From: Roseococcus thiosulfatophilus
GTDB taxonomy: Bacteria > Pseudomonadota > Alphaproteobacteria > Acetobacterales > Acetobacteraceae
Length of the DNA: 64,000 bases
Reading direction: 5' to 3'
Assembly (NCBI RefSeq): GCF_017311575.1
Contig: NZ_JAFFQY010000006.1
Coordinates: forward strand, 41,615-105,614
The position numbers and the translations under genes were made by a program. Shown piece by piece: positions 45,494-54,838 of this stretch (its first letter is position 1; the number at the start of each line of letters is the position of its first letter). The notes beneath the pieces were generated by a model. It searched no databases. It had not been told where the DNA came from and saw only the letters and a list, made by a program, of their open reading frames with translations.

Positions 45494-45820
45494 TCACTCG
45501 TCGCGGGCAGTGGCGGGCTCCCGGTTCATGGTCAATGTGGTCTCGCGCACGGGCGCGGCGCCGCCGGCCGCGGGCGCCGCCTGGGCGGCCGCCTGCGGGT
45601 CGAACAGCATGATGGGCGCGCCGGGCATCACGGTGCTGATGGCGTGCTTATAGACCAGTTGCGTATGCCCATCCCGCCGCAGCAGGACGGAGAAATTGTC
45701 GAACCAGGTGATGATTCCCTGAAGCTTCACGCCATTGACGAGAAACACCGTCACCGGCGTCTTGCTCTTCCGCACGTGATTCAGGAACACGTCCTGCACG
45801 TTCTGGGACTTCTCGGCCAT
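45494..45820 (-). CDS. hfq: RNA chaperone Hfq
   Basis: A 108-residue Sm-like RNA chaperone. The Sm1 motif is [43 protein letters not shown] and the Sm2 motif is [11 protein letters not shown], with the proximal-site KH. The C-terminal tail (about 30 residues) is Ala/Pro-rich and ends acidic. The ATG at 45820 has an AAGGAGG ribosome-binding site. It pairs small RNAs with mRNAs and could serve the candidate RNA at 55978-56105. hflX follows; the Hfq stop TGA lies inside GAGTGAGGAG, the likely hflX ribosome-binding site. Confidence 0.96.
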   Translation of the reverse strand: MAEKSQNVQDVFLNHVRKSKTPVTVFLVNGVKLQGIITWFDNFSVLLRRDGHTQLVYKHAISTVMPGAPIMLFDPQAAAQAAPAAGGAAPVRETTLTMNREPATARDE

Positions 45821-45866
45821 AGCGGCCTCCTTCCTCTTGTTCATGGCGGGCAGGCCCGCTCGTCGC

Positions 45867-46538
45867 TCAACCGGGTTGAGTCTCGCGGGTTGCGGCAGGC
45901 TTGTCCAGGGCTGAGAGATGCGCCGCCAGCGCGGCGCCATCCGCAAATGCCATATCTGGGGCACAATGCGTGACGCCGCCGTCATGTGCCGCATCACCGA
46001 GCAGCACCGCGCGGCACCCCGCCGCACGTGCCGCCTCCATGTCGATCGCGGTGTCTCCGACATACCAGATGTCGGGGCCCGGCGGCAGGTCCAGCGCGCG
46101 CAACGCCATCAGCAACGGGGCCGCGCTGGGCTTGTCCGCCACCGCGTCACCCGCGCCCACAAGCACCTTGAAATGCTGGGCAAGGCCGAGATGCGCGGCC
46201 TCCTCGCGCAGCAGCGCGCCCTGCTTGTTGGAGACGACGCCCAGCGGCCAGGATGAGGCCGCTTCCAGCATCACCGCCGTGCCGGGCAGCGGCCGCACGG
46301 CGTCGAGGTGCGTGGCATGGATCGCGTCGTAGAAAATGTCCCGCGCGCGCTCCCACTCATCCCCGAAATGGATGGGGAAAGAGTCACGCAGGGATTTGCG
46401 GACATTCGCCAGCACCTCCTCGCGCGACCAGGCGGGTTTGCCGAAGGCCGCGAAGGTCGTGTTGAGCGCGTACTGGATCGCGGCCCAGCCATCCACCAGC
46501 GTGTTGTCCCAGTCGAACAGCAGCGCGCGCGGCGTCAT
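45867..46538 (-). CDS. HAD family hydrolase, phosphoglycolate-phosphatase-like
   Basis: A 223-residue HAD-superfamily phosphatase. Motif I is [10 protein letters not shown] (Asp9, Asp11), motif II VVSNKQG with the helical cap between them, Lys in VADKPSAAP, and motif [19 protein letters not shown]. It should hydrolyse a small phosphate ester such as phosphoglycolate or a sugar phosphate. The start overlaps the stop of the D-amino-acid aminotransferase by four bases. It is followed by hfq after 46 bases. Confidence 0.88.
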   Translation of the reverse strand: MTPRALLFDWDNTLVDGWAAIQYALNTTFAAFGKPAWSREEVLANVRKSLRDSFPIHFGDEWERARDIFYDAIHATHLDAVRPLPGTAVMLEAASSWPLGVVSNKQGALLREEAAHLGLAQHFKVLVGAGDAVADKPSAAPLLMALRALDLPPGPDIWYVGDTAIDMEAARAAGCRAVLLGDAAHDGGVTHCAPDMAFADGAALAAHLSALDKPAATRETQPG

Positions 46539-47407
46539 GCCGCGTTGCCCGCCTGCTGGTGGACATGGCGCGCGAACAGGTCGAACAGCCGCCGCGTCAT
46601 CGGTCCCGGCGTACCATCGCCCACGGTCACGCCATCCACCGCCACGATGGGCTTCACGAAGGAGGTGGCGGAGGTGAGAAACACTTCTCGCGCGGAGGCG
46701 AGCGCGTCGCGGTGGAATTCCTCCAGGCTGTAGGGAATGCGCGCCGCGTCCAGCTCCGCAATCAGCGCGCCGCGGGTGCAGCCGGGCAGGATCACGGAAT
46801 CGAGATGGCGGGTCCGTAGCACGCCCTCCGCATCCACGATCCAGATGGTGGTGGCCGCCCCCTCGGTCACCATGCCGGTCACTGGGTCGTAGAGGATGGC
46901 CTCGCCCGCGCCCTGCTCGCGCGCCGCCTGGCGGGCCAGGCAATTGGGCAGCAGGTTCACGCTCTTGATGTCGCGCCGCGCCCAGCGCAGGTCGGGCGCG
47001 GTGATGGCCTTGATGGTCCAGCGCGCGATGTCACGCGGATAGGGCGGGATGCGGCGGATGGTGACCACCAGCGCCGGCGGCACGGGCTTGGTGGGAAAGG
47101 CATGGTCGCGCCGCGCCACGCCGCGCGTCACCTGCATGTAGAGCAGCCCCTCTGTCACGCGGTTGCGCCGCGCCACCTCCACCAGCACCATGCGGAGTGC
47201 CGCGCGCGGCATCGGCATGGGCAGCGCGATTTCCTTGAGGCTGCGCTCCAGCCGGTCCAGATGCCGGTCCTCGTCAATGAAGCGGTTGGCGTGGAGGTGC
47301 ACCACCTCGTAGATGCCGTCGCCGAACTGGTAGCCGCGGTCCTCGATGTTCACGCTGGCGTCGCGCTGCGGCAGGTAGGCGCCGTTCACATAGGCAATCC
47401 GGGACAT
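46535..47407 (-). CDS. dat: D-amino-acid aminotransferase (class IV)
   Basis: A 290-residue PLP enzyme of fold type IV. AYVNGAYLPQRDASVNIEDRGYQFGDGIYEVV opens the protein, the PLP lysine is in RDIKSVNLLPN near residue 143, and TEGAATTIWIVDAEG near 175 binds the cofactor phosphate. The opening and GDGIYEVVHLHANRFI favour D-alanine/D-amino-acid aminotransferase over branched-chain aminotransferase. It supplies D-glutamate and D-alanine for peptidoglycan or handles D-amino acids. The gene lies between ntrX and a HAD phosphatase in the same direction. Confidence 0.88.
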   Translation of the reverse strand: MSRIAYVNGAYLPQRDASVNIEDRGYQFGDGIYEVVHLHANRFIDEDRHLDRLERSLKEIALPMPMPRAALRMVLVEVARRNRVTEGLLYMQVTRGVARRDHAFPTKPVPPALVVTIRRIPPYPRDIARWTIKAITAPDLRWARRDIKSVNLLPNCLARQAAREQGAGEAILYDPVTGMVTEGAATTIWIVDAEGVLRTRHLDSVILPGCTRGALIAELDAARIPYSLEEFHRDALASAREVFLTSATSFVKPIVAVDGVTVGDGTPGPMTRRLFDLFARHVHQQAGNAA

Positions 47408-47437
47408 GCAGGGCTTTCCGCAAATGGTGGGCGCAGT

Positions 47438-48832
47438 CTAGGCGGTTCCGCCCGCCTTGTCCTCCGCCTGCACGTTCAGGAATTTCAGCTTCCGGTGCAG
47501 CGCGCTGCGCTCCATGCCCACGAAATTGGCGGTGCGGCTGATATTGCCGCCGAAGCGCATGAGCTGCGCTTCGAGATATTGCCGCTCGAACATCTCGCGC
47601 GCCTCGCGCAGCGGCAGGGTCATGATCTCGCTGGAGCGATCCAAGCGCAACATGGCGGGCGCGGCGGAGACGATCTCGGGCGGCAGGGCCTCGGCGCGGA
47701 TGGGCGCCTGCGCCTCGCCCGGCGCCATGATGAGCAGCCAGTCGATCAGGTTGCGAAGCTGGCGCACATTGCCGGGCCATTCGTAGGTCTGCAACGCGGC
47801 AATCGTGTCCTCGGCCAACTCGCGCGGTTGCAGGCCCGACGCCTCCACCGAACGCGCCACGAAATGCCGCGCCAGCACGGGCACATCCTCGCGCCGCTCG
47901 CGCAGGGCGGGCACGCGCAGCGGCACGACGGAGAGGCGGTAGAACAGATCCTCGCGGAAACGTCCCGCCGCGATCTCGGCCTGGAGGTCGCGATTGGTGG
48001 TGGCGATGACGCGCGCATCCACCTTGATGCGCGTGGCACCCCCCACCCGCTCAAACCCCTGCTCCTGCAGGGCGCGCACGATCTTGCCCTGGGTCTCCAG
48101 CGGCATGTCCGCCACCTCGTCCAGCAGCAGGGTGCCGCCATGGGCGCGTTCCAGCGTGCCGATGCGGCGCGGGGCCTCGCCCTGGGCCTCGACGCCGAAC
48201 AGCTCCTCTTCGATGCGGGCGGGGTTCAGCGTGGCGCAGTTCAGCGCGACGAAGGGCTCACCCGCGCGGCGCGAACGGGCGTGCAGCATCCGCGCCGCCA
48301 CCTCCTTGCCCGAGCCGGCAGGGCCCGTGATCAGCACGCGCGAATTGGTGGGCGCCACCTTGTCAATGGCGCCGCGCAGCTGCGCGATGTGGGGCGAGAC
48401 GCCCAGAAGCTCCGTCTCGGGGCCGGCGCGCAGGCGCAGCTCATTCACCTCGCGCCGCAGCCGGGCGGCCTCCAGCGCGCGCTCGACGATCAGCAGCAGG
48501 CGGTCGGACTTGAAGGGCTTCTCGATGAAATCATAGGCGCCTTGCTGGATGGCCTGCACCGCCGTCTCGATGGTGCCATGGCCCGAGATCATCACGCAGG
48601 GCACCTGCGGCTCCTCGCGGTGCATGGCCTCCAGGATGCCCAACCCGTCCAGCCGCGAATTCTGCAGCCAGATGTCCAGGATCACGAGCGAGGGCTTGCG
48701 CGCGCGGAACTGCTGCAAGGCGGTGTCGCTGTTGTGGGCCTGGCGCGTGTCATAGCCCTCGTCTGAGAGAATCCCCTCGATCACGGCACGGATGTCCGGC
48801 TCGTCATCCACGATCAGGATGTCATGCGCCAT
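47438..48832 (-). CDS. ntrX: nitrogen-assimilation response regulator NtrX
   Basis: A 464-residue two-component response regulator with receiver, AAA+ and helix-turn-helix domains. The phosphoacceptor is in LVILDIWLQNSRLDG near residue 54. Walker A is ITGPAGSGKEVAARML near 165 and Walker B GGTLLLDEVADMP. The position of the sigma-54-binding GAFTGA loop holds GVEAQGEAPRRIGTLERA, so the loop is missing, as in other alphaproteobacterial NtrX proteins that act without sigma-54. The C-terminus NISRTANFVGMERSALHRKLKFL is the FIS-type HTH. It overlaps ntrY by 11 bases and receives phosphate from it. Confidence 0.95.
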   Translation of the reverse strand: MAHDILIVDDEPDIRAVIEGILSDEGYDTRQAHNSDTALQQFRARKPSLVILDIWLQNSRLDGLGILEAMHREEPQVPCVMISGHGTIETAVQAIQQGAYDFIEKPFKSDRLLLIVERALEAARLRREVNELRLRAGPETELLGVSPHIAQLRGAIDKVAPTNSRVLITGPAGSGKEVAARMLHARSRRAGEPFVALNCATLNPARIEEELFGVEAQGEAPRRIGTLERAHGGTLLLDEVADMPLETQGKIVRALQEQGFERVGGATRIKVDARVIATTNRDLQAEIAAGRFREDLFYRLSVVPLRVPALRERREDVPVLARHFVARSVEASGLQPRELAEDTIAALQTYEWPGNVRQLRNLIDWLLIMAPGEAQAPIRAEALPPEIVSAAPAMLRLDRSSEIMTLPLREAREMFERQYLEAQLMRFGGNISRTANFVGMERSALHRKLKFLNVQAEDKAGGTA

Positions 48833-51119
48833 GGCCGCGCTCCATCACCACATCCCCGCCTGCCTCGGCCCCACGGACCTCCGCGGGGCTGCCTTCGGCG
48901 GGCCGGAGCGGCAGCAACAGCTCCGCCCGCGCGCCGCGCCCGGTCGCCGCATCCCCCAGCAGGACGCGACCGCCGTGGTCCTCCATGATCTTCTTCACGA
49001 TGGCAAGACCAAGGCCGGTGCCCTTCGCCTTGTGGGTGACGTAGGGTTCCGTGAGACGCTCGCGCTCCTCGCCATCGGGCAGGCCGAGACCGTCATCCTC
49101 GACACGGATCGCGACCATGCCCGCCCCACCGGGCGCGGGGGCCAGGCTGACCCGGATATGGCCGAGCGGCTGGGACCGCGAGGGCGTGATGGGGGTCTCC
49201 CCCTCGGCCGGCGCCTCCGCCTGGGCGCGCAGACGGATGGAGTCCGCCGCGTTCTGGATCAGGTTGGCCAGGGCCTGTTGGATCAACCGCCGGTCACAGG
49301 CGGCATGGACGGGCATGCCGGGCGGCGACCATTCATAGGCGATTTCGGGGCTGCCGGTGCGCGGCAGCACCAGCGCCTCCTCCACGATGCGCGACAATTC
49401 CTCCTCGCGAATCACGGGCTGGGGCATGCGGGCGAAGGCGCTGAACTCATCCACCATGCGGCCGATGTCGCCCACCTGGCGCACGATGGTGTCGGTGCAG
49501 GCGGTGAAGGTCTCGGGATCGTTCGTGATCTGCTTAAGGTAGCGGCGCTTGAGGCGCTCGGCGCTGAGCTGGATGGGCGTCAGCGGGTTCTTGATCTCAT
49601 GTGCGATGCGGCGCGCCACATCGGCCCAGGCCGCCTGCCGCTGGGCGGTCAGCAGGGCCGAGATGTCGTCGAAGGTGACGACGAAGCCCTGCCCCTCCAT
49701 CTCCGGCGAGAGGCGGGCCAGCAGGGTCCGGCGCTCCGAGGGCGAGCCCAGCTTGATTTCCGCCGTGCGCCCGGCGGGGCCGGCGAGCAGGGGCGCGAAT
49801 TCGGGCACCACCTCGGCCAAGCGCCGCCCGATCTCGCGCTCCAGGTCGAGGCCCAGGAGCTTGCTGGCGCCGCGGTTGGGCAGGTTGATGCTGAGATCGG
49901 CATCAAGGCCGATGACGCCCGCCGAAACCCCGCCCAGCACCGCCTCGGTGAAGCTCTGCCGGTCCGCGATCTGGCGGTAGGCCTCCATCAGCTCGCTGCG
50001 CTGGGCGGCAAGCTGGTTGGTCATGCGGTTGAAGGCGCGGCTCAGGCTGCCGACCTCGTCATCCGCATCACCCTCCTCCACCCGCACCGAGAGGTCCCCC
50101 GCCCGCACCCGCTCGGCCGCGGTGATGAGGCGCGAGATGGGCCGCGCCAGCTGGTTCGCCAGCACGAGGCCGATCAGCACCGCCGCCAGCAGCACCAGCA
50201 GCGCGCCGGCCGCGAAGATCATGATGAAGGTGATCTGCAGGCCGTCGCGGTTGCGGTCCAGCGCCTGGTAGGCGGTGACCGCGGCCTCGGTGCGGCTGAT
50301 ATGCTCCAGCACCGTGCCATCGAGCGGCCGGCCGATCATGAGCATCAGTCCGGTCTGCGGCGCCAGGGTGAGAACGGCGCGCACCCGCCCCTCCTCCTCG
50401 CCCGCCACCACCGCCACCTCGCCATTGCGGGCGATGTCGATGGCCCAGCCGGGCGGGGGCGCCAGCATGAAGGCGGAGGTGATGCCGGCATGGGCGACGA
50501 TGCGCCCCAGCAGCGGCTCGAAGACCACGGCCTCGGTCAGGCCGCGCTGGCTGGCCTGCCCGCCCAGCACGCGGGCGAAGGCCAGGTTCTGTTCGGGCAG
50601 CAGCACGACGGCGCGGTTGAGGTCATTCACCATGGCCAGCGCATCGGCGCGGATGGCGTTCTGGTGTTCCTGGAGATAGGCGCGCGAGGCGACCAGCGAG
50701 GCCTCCAGCGCCGTCCGCACCCGGTCGTTGAACCAGGCCTGGATGCCCAGGTTGAAGAAGGTGACGGAGAAGCCCGCCACCAGCATGGCCGGCACCACGG
50801 CCACCACCGAGAACAGCAGCACAAGCCGCGTGTGCAGCCGCGACCCGGCCGAGCCGCGCCGCCGCTCCGCCCAGACCCGCACGAGCCGCCCCGCCAGCGA
50901 GGCCAGCAGCAGCAGCACGACCGCGGTGTTGCCCAGGAAGATGGCCGCGAGCTGCCCCGGGCTGGTCGGCCCGAAGGGCGAACCGTCGGAGAGCACGACG
51001 AAGGTCGCCACCCCCATGACCAGCGCGGCCAGCGCCAGGCCCAGCGTCACGCCGCGGCCCAGCAGCATGTCGGCCAGCCGCCGCAGCAGGGGCACGCGGG
51101 GGCGGGCCGCCACGGCCAT
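48822..51119 (-). CDS. ntrY: nitrogen-regulation sensor histidine kinase NtrY
   Basis: A 765-residue membrane-bound sensor kinase. Three hydrophobic segments lie in the first 110 residues and another near 285-310. HAMP (LARPISRLITAAERVRAGDLSVRVEEGDADDEVGSLSRAFN) follows near 330, and a PAS region near 370-480. The phosphoacceptor His is in RRIAHEIKNPLTPIQLSAERLKRRY near 505, and the ATPase domain has VEDDGLGLPDGE and GTGLGLAIVKKI near 710. It senses nitrogen or redox-related signals and phosphorylates NtrX. The ATG shares a base with the ntrC stop (TGATG). Confidence 0.95.
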   Translation of the reverse strand: MAVAARPRVPLLRRLADMLLGRGVTLGLALAALVMGVATFVVLSDGSPFGPTSPGQLAAIFLGNTAVVLLLLASLAGRLVRVWAERRRGSAGSRLHTRLVLLFSVVAVVPAMLVAGFSVTFFNLGIQAWFNDRVRTALEASLVASRAYLQEHQNAIRADALAMVNDLNRAVVLLPEQNLAFARVLGGQASQRGLTEAVVFEPLLGRIVAHAGITSAFMLAPPPGWAIDIARNGEVAVVAGEEEGRVRAVLTLAPQTGLMLMIGRPLDGTVLEHISRTEAAVTAYQALDRNRDGLQITFIMIFAAGALLVLLAAVLIGLVLANQLARPISRLITAAERVRAGDLSVRVEEGDADDEVGSLSRAFNRMTNQLAAQRSELMEAYRQIADRQSFTEAVLGGVSAGVIGLDADLSINLPNRGASKLLGLDLEREIGRRLAEVVPEFAPLLAGPAGRTAEIKLGSPSERRTLLARLSPEMEGQGFVVTFDDISALLTAQRQAAWADVARRIAHEIKNPLTPIQLSAERLKRRYLKQITNDPETFTACTDTIVRQVGDIGRMVDEFSAFARMPQPVIREEELSRIVEEALVLPRTGSPEIAYEWSPPGMPVHAACDRRLIQQALANLIQNAADSIRLRAQAEAPAEGETPITPSRSQPLGHIRVSLAPAPGGAGMVAIRVEDDGLGLPDGEERERLTEPYVTHKAKGTGLGLAIVKKIMEDHGGRVLLGDAATGRGARAELLLPLRPAEGSPAEVRGAEAGGDVVMERGHGA

Positions 51120-52561
51120 CAGGTCAGCCCACGCACCACGGGCAGATCCAGGTCCTTCAGCTTCTTGCGCAACGTGTTACGGTTGAGGCCGAGCAGCGCC
51201 GCCGCCTTGATCTGGTTGCCCCGCGTGGCGCTGAGGGCGAGGCGCAGCAGCGGTCGCTCCACCTCGCTGATGACGCGCTCATGCAGGTCGCGCACGGGCA
51301 TCCCGTCCTTGTGGGCCGCCATGAACAGCTTGAGGTGGCGCTCGACCGCCTGTTCCAGGGTCTCGGCGCTGCGGGGCGCGCCATCGGCGGGGGTGTCGGC
51401 CTCCGCCAGTTCGGCCGAGACGGCCTCCTCCCCGATCATCTCCTGGGGGTAGAGGGCGGCCAGGCGCCGCATCAGGTTCTCCAGCTCTCGCGCATTGCCG
51501 GGCCAGGCATGGCGCTTGAGGCGTTCCAGCGCCTCGGGGCTGAGCGACTTGGCGGGCAGGCCGGAGGCACGGGCGCGCTCCAGGAAGTGCCGGGCCAGGA
51601 GGGGAATGTCCTCGGTGCGCTCGCGCAGGGGGGGCAGACGGATGGGCACCACGTTCAGGCGGTAGAACAGGTCCTCGCGGAACAGACCGGCGCGGATGGC
51701 GGCGCGCAGGTCGCGATGGGTCGCGGCCACGATGCGGACATTGGCCTTCACCGGGCTGCGGCCGCCCACCGTGGTGAACTCGCCCTCCTGCAGCACGCGC
51801 AGCAGGCGGGTCTGGGCCTCGGGCGGCATGTCGCCGATCTCGTCGAGGAAGAGCGTGCCGCCGGCCGCCTGCTCGAAGCGGCCGATGCCGCGGGTGAGCG
51901 CGCCGGTGAAGGCGCCACGCTCATGGCCGAACAACTCACTCTCGATGAGTTCGCGCGGAATGGCGGCCATGTTGATGGCGACGAAGGGCCCGGTGCGCCG
52001 CTTGCCGTAGTCGTGCAGGGCGCGGGCGATGAGTTCCTTGCCCGTGCCGCTCTCGCCCGTGACCATCACTGTCAGGTCGGCGGTGGTGAGGCGCGCCACC
52101 GTCCGGTAGATCTCCTGCATGGCGGGCGACCGGCCCACCAGGGGCAGCCGTTCGCCCGCCTCCTGCCCGTCCTCGGGCGGAAGCGCCGTGGCGGGCTGGG
52201 CGAGGGCGCGTTCCACCACCGCCAGCAATTCCTTCAGGTCGAAGGGCTTGGGCAGGTACTCGAAGGCGCCGCGCTGGGCCGCCTTCACCGCCGTGGTGAA
52301 GGTGGACTGCGCGGACATCACCACCACGCGCAGATCCGGCCGCACGCGCTTCATGCGCGGCAGCAGGTCCAGGCCGTTCTCGTCGGGCATGACGACATCG
52401 GTGATGACGAGGTCCCCTTCCCCATCCTCCACCCAGCGCCAGAGCGTGGCGGCGGAGGAGGTGGCGCGCACATTGTAGCCCGCGCGCGACAGCGCCTGGG
52501 ACAGCACGGTGCGGATCGCCCGGTCGTCATCGGCGATCAGGATGGTGCGCGTCTCGGTCAT
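51119..52561 (-). CDS. ntrC: nitrogen-regulation response regulator NtrC
   Basis: A 480-residue sigma-54-dependent activator. Its receiver phosphoacceptor is in [13 protein letters not shown] near residue 54. The AAA+ domain has Walker [18 protein letters not shown] near 165, the GAFTGA loop in [16 protein letters not shown] near 215 and Walker [14 protein letters not shown]. The C-terminal HTH is [24 protein letters not shown]. It activates genes such as glnA and glnK under nitrogen limitation. The start overlaps the ntrB stop by four bases. The contrast with NtrX, which lacks GAFTGA, is clear. Confidence 0.96.
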   Translation of the reverse strand: MTETRTILIADDDRAIRTVLSQALSRAGYNVRATSSAATLWRWVEDGEGDLVITDVVMPDENGLDLLPRMKRVRPDLRVVVMSAQSTFTTAVKAAQRGAFEYLPKPFDLKELLAVVERALAQPATALPPEDGQEAGERLPLVGRSPAMQEIYRTVARLTTADLTVMVTGESGTGKELIARALHDYGKRRTGPFVAINMAAIPRELIESELFGHERGAFTGALTRGIGRFEQAAGGTLFLDEIGDMPPEAQTRLLRVLQEGEFTTVGGRSPVKANVRIVAATHRDLRAAIRAGLFREDLFYRLNVVPIRLPPLRERTEDIPLLARHFLERARASGLPAKSLSPEALERLKRHAWPGNARELENLMRRLAALYPQEMIGEEAVSAELAEADTPADGAPRSAETLEQAVERHLKLFMAAHKDGMPVRDLHERVISEVERPLLRLALSATRGNQIKAAALLGLNRNTLRKKLKDLDLPVVRGLT

Positions 52562-53691
52562 TCATCGGTCTCGGTCATGTCTTCGCCTGGCGGGGGCGCG
52601 GGAAGGGAAAGGCGGAAGGTGGTGCGGCCGGGGCGGCTGTCGCATTCGATCAGCCCCCCCTGGTTGGCGACGAGCTTGGCGACGATGGCAAGACCCAGCC
52701 CCTGCCCGCCCCGCTTGGTGGTGACGAAGGGTTCGAAGAGGGTGGCGCGCAGCGGCTCCGGAATGCCCGGGCCATTGTCCCGCACAGTGACGGTCAGCGG
52801 CAGGTGCACGCGCTCGGTGGAGCCGGGCACGGCGATGCGCACGCCATGGTGATAGGCGGTGCCGAGCTGGATCTCGCCCTCGCGGGGGTCCACCGCCTCG
52901 GCCGCGTTCTTCACCAGGTTCAGCATGATCTGGATGAGCTGGTCGCGGTCGCCCCAGACGGCGGGCAGCGAGGGGTCGTAGTCCTCCGTGATCCGCAGGT
53001 GGCAGGCGAAGCCCGACTGCGCCACGCGGCGCACATGGTCCAGCACGGAATGGATGTTCACGGGCCGCGGCGTGATGGGCCGGTCGGAGAACATCTCCAT
53101 CCGGTCCACCAGGGTGCGGATGCGGTCCGCCTCCTCCTGGATGAGGATGCAGAGGTCCCGGTCGCCCTGCGAGGCACCCTGTTCGAGCAGCTGCGCGGCA
53201 CCGCGGATGCCGGAGAGCGGGTTCTTCACCTCATGCGCCAGCATCGCCGCCATGGCGGTGGCGCCGCGCGCCGCGCCCAGGAAGTGCAGCTGCCGGTCCA
53301 GCATGGCCGCCGTCGAGCCATCCTGCAGCATCAGCACCACGCCGCCCGGCATCTCCGGCATGGGCGCGCCATAGGCCGAGACGCCGGAGCGGTGCAGGCG
53401 CGGGCTTTCCAGCGTCAGGTCGTGGTCGGCCACCGGGCTGTCGGTCCGGCGCACCTGCTGGAGCAGGGCGAAAAGACGGTTGTCGGGCGGCAGCAGCTCA
53501 CCCAGCGGCAGGCTCGCCAGCGTGGCCTGGGAGTGCTGGAAGAACAGCTCGGCCGCCGGGTTGGCGAAGCGGAAATTGTCGGCGCCATCGAGCACCACGG
53601 CCGGCATGGGCAAGGCGGAGAGGATGGTCACCGCGTCAGGCATGTCGCCGCCGGAGCCGGCGCGGGGCATGGCCAGGGCCCGCCTGCTCAT
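52558..53691 (-). CDS. ntrB: nitrogen-regulation histidine kinase NtrB
   Basis: A 377-residue soluble histidine kinase. A PAS domain (residues about 17-130, [23 protein letters not shown]) is followed by the phosphoacceptor in [22 protein letters not shown] near 153 and the ATPase domain with [22 protein letters not shown] and [14 protein letters not shown]. It phosphorylates and dephosphorylates NtrC under control of PII. The ATG at 53691 overlaps the dusB stop (ATGA). The much longer open frame to 55065 runs antisense to other genes and is not used. Confidence 0.95.
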   Translation of the reverse strand: MSRRALAMPRAGSGGDMPDAVTILSALPMPAVVLDGADNFRFANPAAELFFQHSQATLASLPLGELLPPDNRLFALLQQVRRTDSPVADHDLTLESPRLHRSGVSAYGAPMPEMPGGVVLMLQDGSTAAMLDRQLHFLGAARGATAMAAMLAHEVKNPLSGIRGAAQLLEQGASQGDRDLCILIQEEADRIRTLVDRMEMFSDRPITPRPVNIHSVLDHVRRVAQSGFACHLRITEDYDPSLPAVWGDRDQLIQIMLNLVKNAAEAVDPREGEIQLGTAYHHGVRIAVPGSTERVHLPLTVTVRDNGPGIPEPLRATLFEPFVTTKRGGQGLGLAIVAKLVANQGGLIECDSRPGRTTFRLSLPAPPPGEDMTETDE

Positions 53692-54752
53692 GCCGCCTCG
53701 CGGAAGGCGTCGCGGCAGGCCTCGACGCCCCGCTCGATCAGGGGGCGATAGAAGCCCTCCATCAGCGCCTCGGCCTCCTCCGGCGTGTCCACGCGGTTCA
53801 CCTGGGCGCGGAACTCGGCGCTGCCGGGCAGGCCGCGCGAATACCAGGCGATGTGCTTGCGCGCCATGCGGACCCCCGTGTTCACGCCATGGTGCGACAG
53901 GATGGCGCGGTAATGCCGCAGCAGGATCTCGTGCTGCTCGGCCAGCGTGGGGTCGGGCAGGCGCAGCCCTTCGTTCAGGAAGGCCGCCACCTGGCGTGGG
54001 AACCAGGGCCGCCCGTAGCAGCCGCGCCCGATCATCACGCCATCCGCACCTGACAGCCGCCGCGCCTCGGCCGCGTCGTCCACGGTGAGGATGTCGCCAT
54101 TGGCGATGACGGGGATGTCCACCGCCGCCTTCACCTCCGCGATGAAGGCCCAGTTGGCCGTGCCGGTGTAGAGCTGCTGCCGCGTGCGCCCATGGATGGT
54201 GACGAGGCGGATGCCGCATTCCTGGGCGATGCGGGCGAGGCGCGGCGCGTTCAGGCTGTTGTGGTCCCAGCCCATCCGCATCTTCAGCGTGACGGGCACG
54301 GGCACCGCGCGCACCACGGCCTCCAGGATGGCGGCCGCCCGCACCTCGTCGCGCATGAGGGCCGAGCCCGCGCTCTGCCCCACCGCCACCTTCTTCACCG
54401 GGCAGCCGAAATTGATGTCCACGATGGCCGCCCCCCGGTCCACCACGAGGCGCGCGGCATCGGCCATCACCGAAGGCTCGCAGCCGGCCAGCTGGACGGA
54501 GCTGGGGGCGCCAAAGCCCTCGACCTCCGCCATCTTCAGGCTTTGGCAGTTCTCCCGGATCATCGCGGCGGACGCGATCATCTCCGACACCACCAGCCCC
54601 GTGCCCTCGGCCCGAGCCAGCCGGCGAAAGGGCAGGTCCGTCACGCCCGACATGGGGGCGAGGATGACGGGCGTCTGGATGCACACGCCAGGTGCCAGGG
54701 TGATGGGCGCCAGGGGCCGCGGCGGGGGGTTGCTCATCATTTGGGCAGCCAT
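53688..54752 (-). CDS. dusB: tRNA-dihydrouridine synthase DusB (NifR3)
   Basis: A 354-residue flavoprotein that reduces uridine 17 or neighbouring uridines in tRNA. PVILAPMSGVTDLPFRRLAR near residue 30 is the FMN region, INFGCPVKKVA near 115 has the catalytic cysteine, TLKMRMGW and TIHGRTRQQLYTG follow, and GDILTVDDAAE with VMIGRGCYGRPWF complete the TIM barrel. It is the first gene of the ntr operon, the nifR3-ntrBC order known in alphaproteobacteria. ATG codons at 54752, 54740 and 54737 are all possible; I use the longest because GCGGA lies upstream. Confidence 0.95.
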   Translation of the reverse strand: MAAQMMSNPPPRPLAPITLAPGVCIQTPVILAPMSGVTDLPFRRLARAEGTGLVVSEMIASAAMIRENCQSLKMAEVEGFGAPSSVQLAGCEPSVMADAARLVVDRGAAIVDINFGCPVKKVAVGQSAGSALMRDEVRAAAILEAVVRAVPVPVTLKMRMGWDHNSLNAPRLARIAQECGIRLVTIHGRTRQQLYTGTANWAFIAEVKAAVDIPVIANGDILTVDDAAEARRLSGADGVMIGRGCYGRPWFPRQVAAFLNEGLRLPDPTLAEQHEILLRHYRAILSHHGVNTGVRMARKHIAWYSRGLPGSAEFRAQVNRVDTPEEAEALMEGFYRPLIERGVEACRDAFREAA

Positions 54753-54838
54753 ACGCAAATCCGCGCGCGGCGTCCATGTCGCCTTTGCACCGTCCCCGGG
54801 TGATTTGCAGGTGGCGCAAAGCGGGGTAGCGAGGCGCC

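Noticed and set aside
48792..51452. An 886-codon forward frame
   Set aside because: It is antisense to ntrY, whose kinase motifs are intact; composition is of the shadow type.
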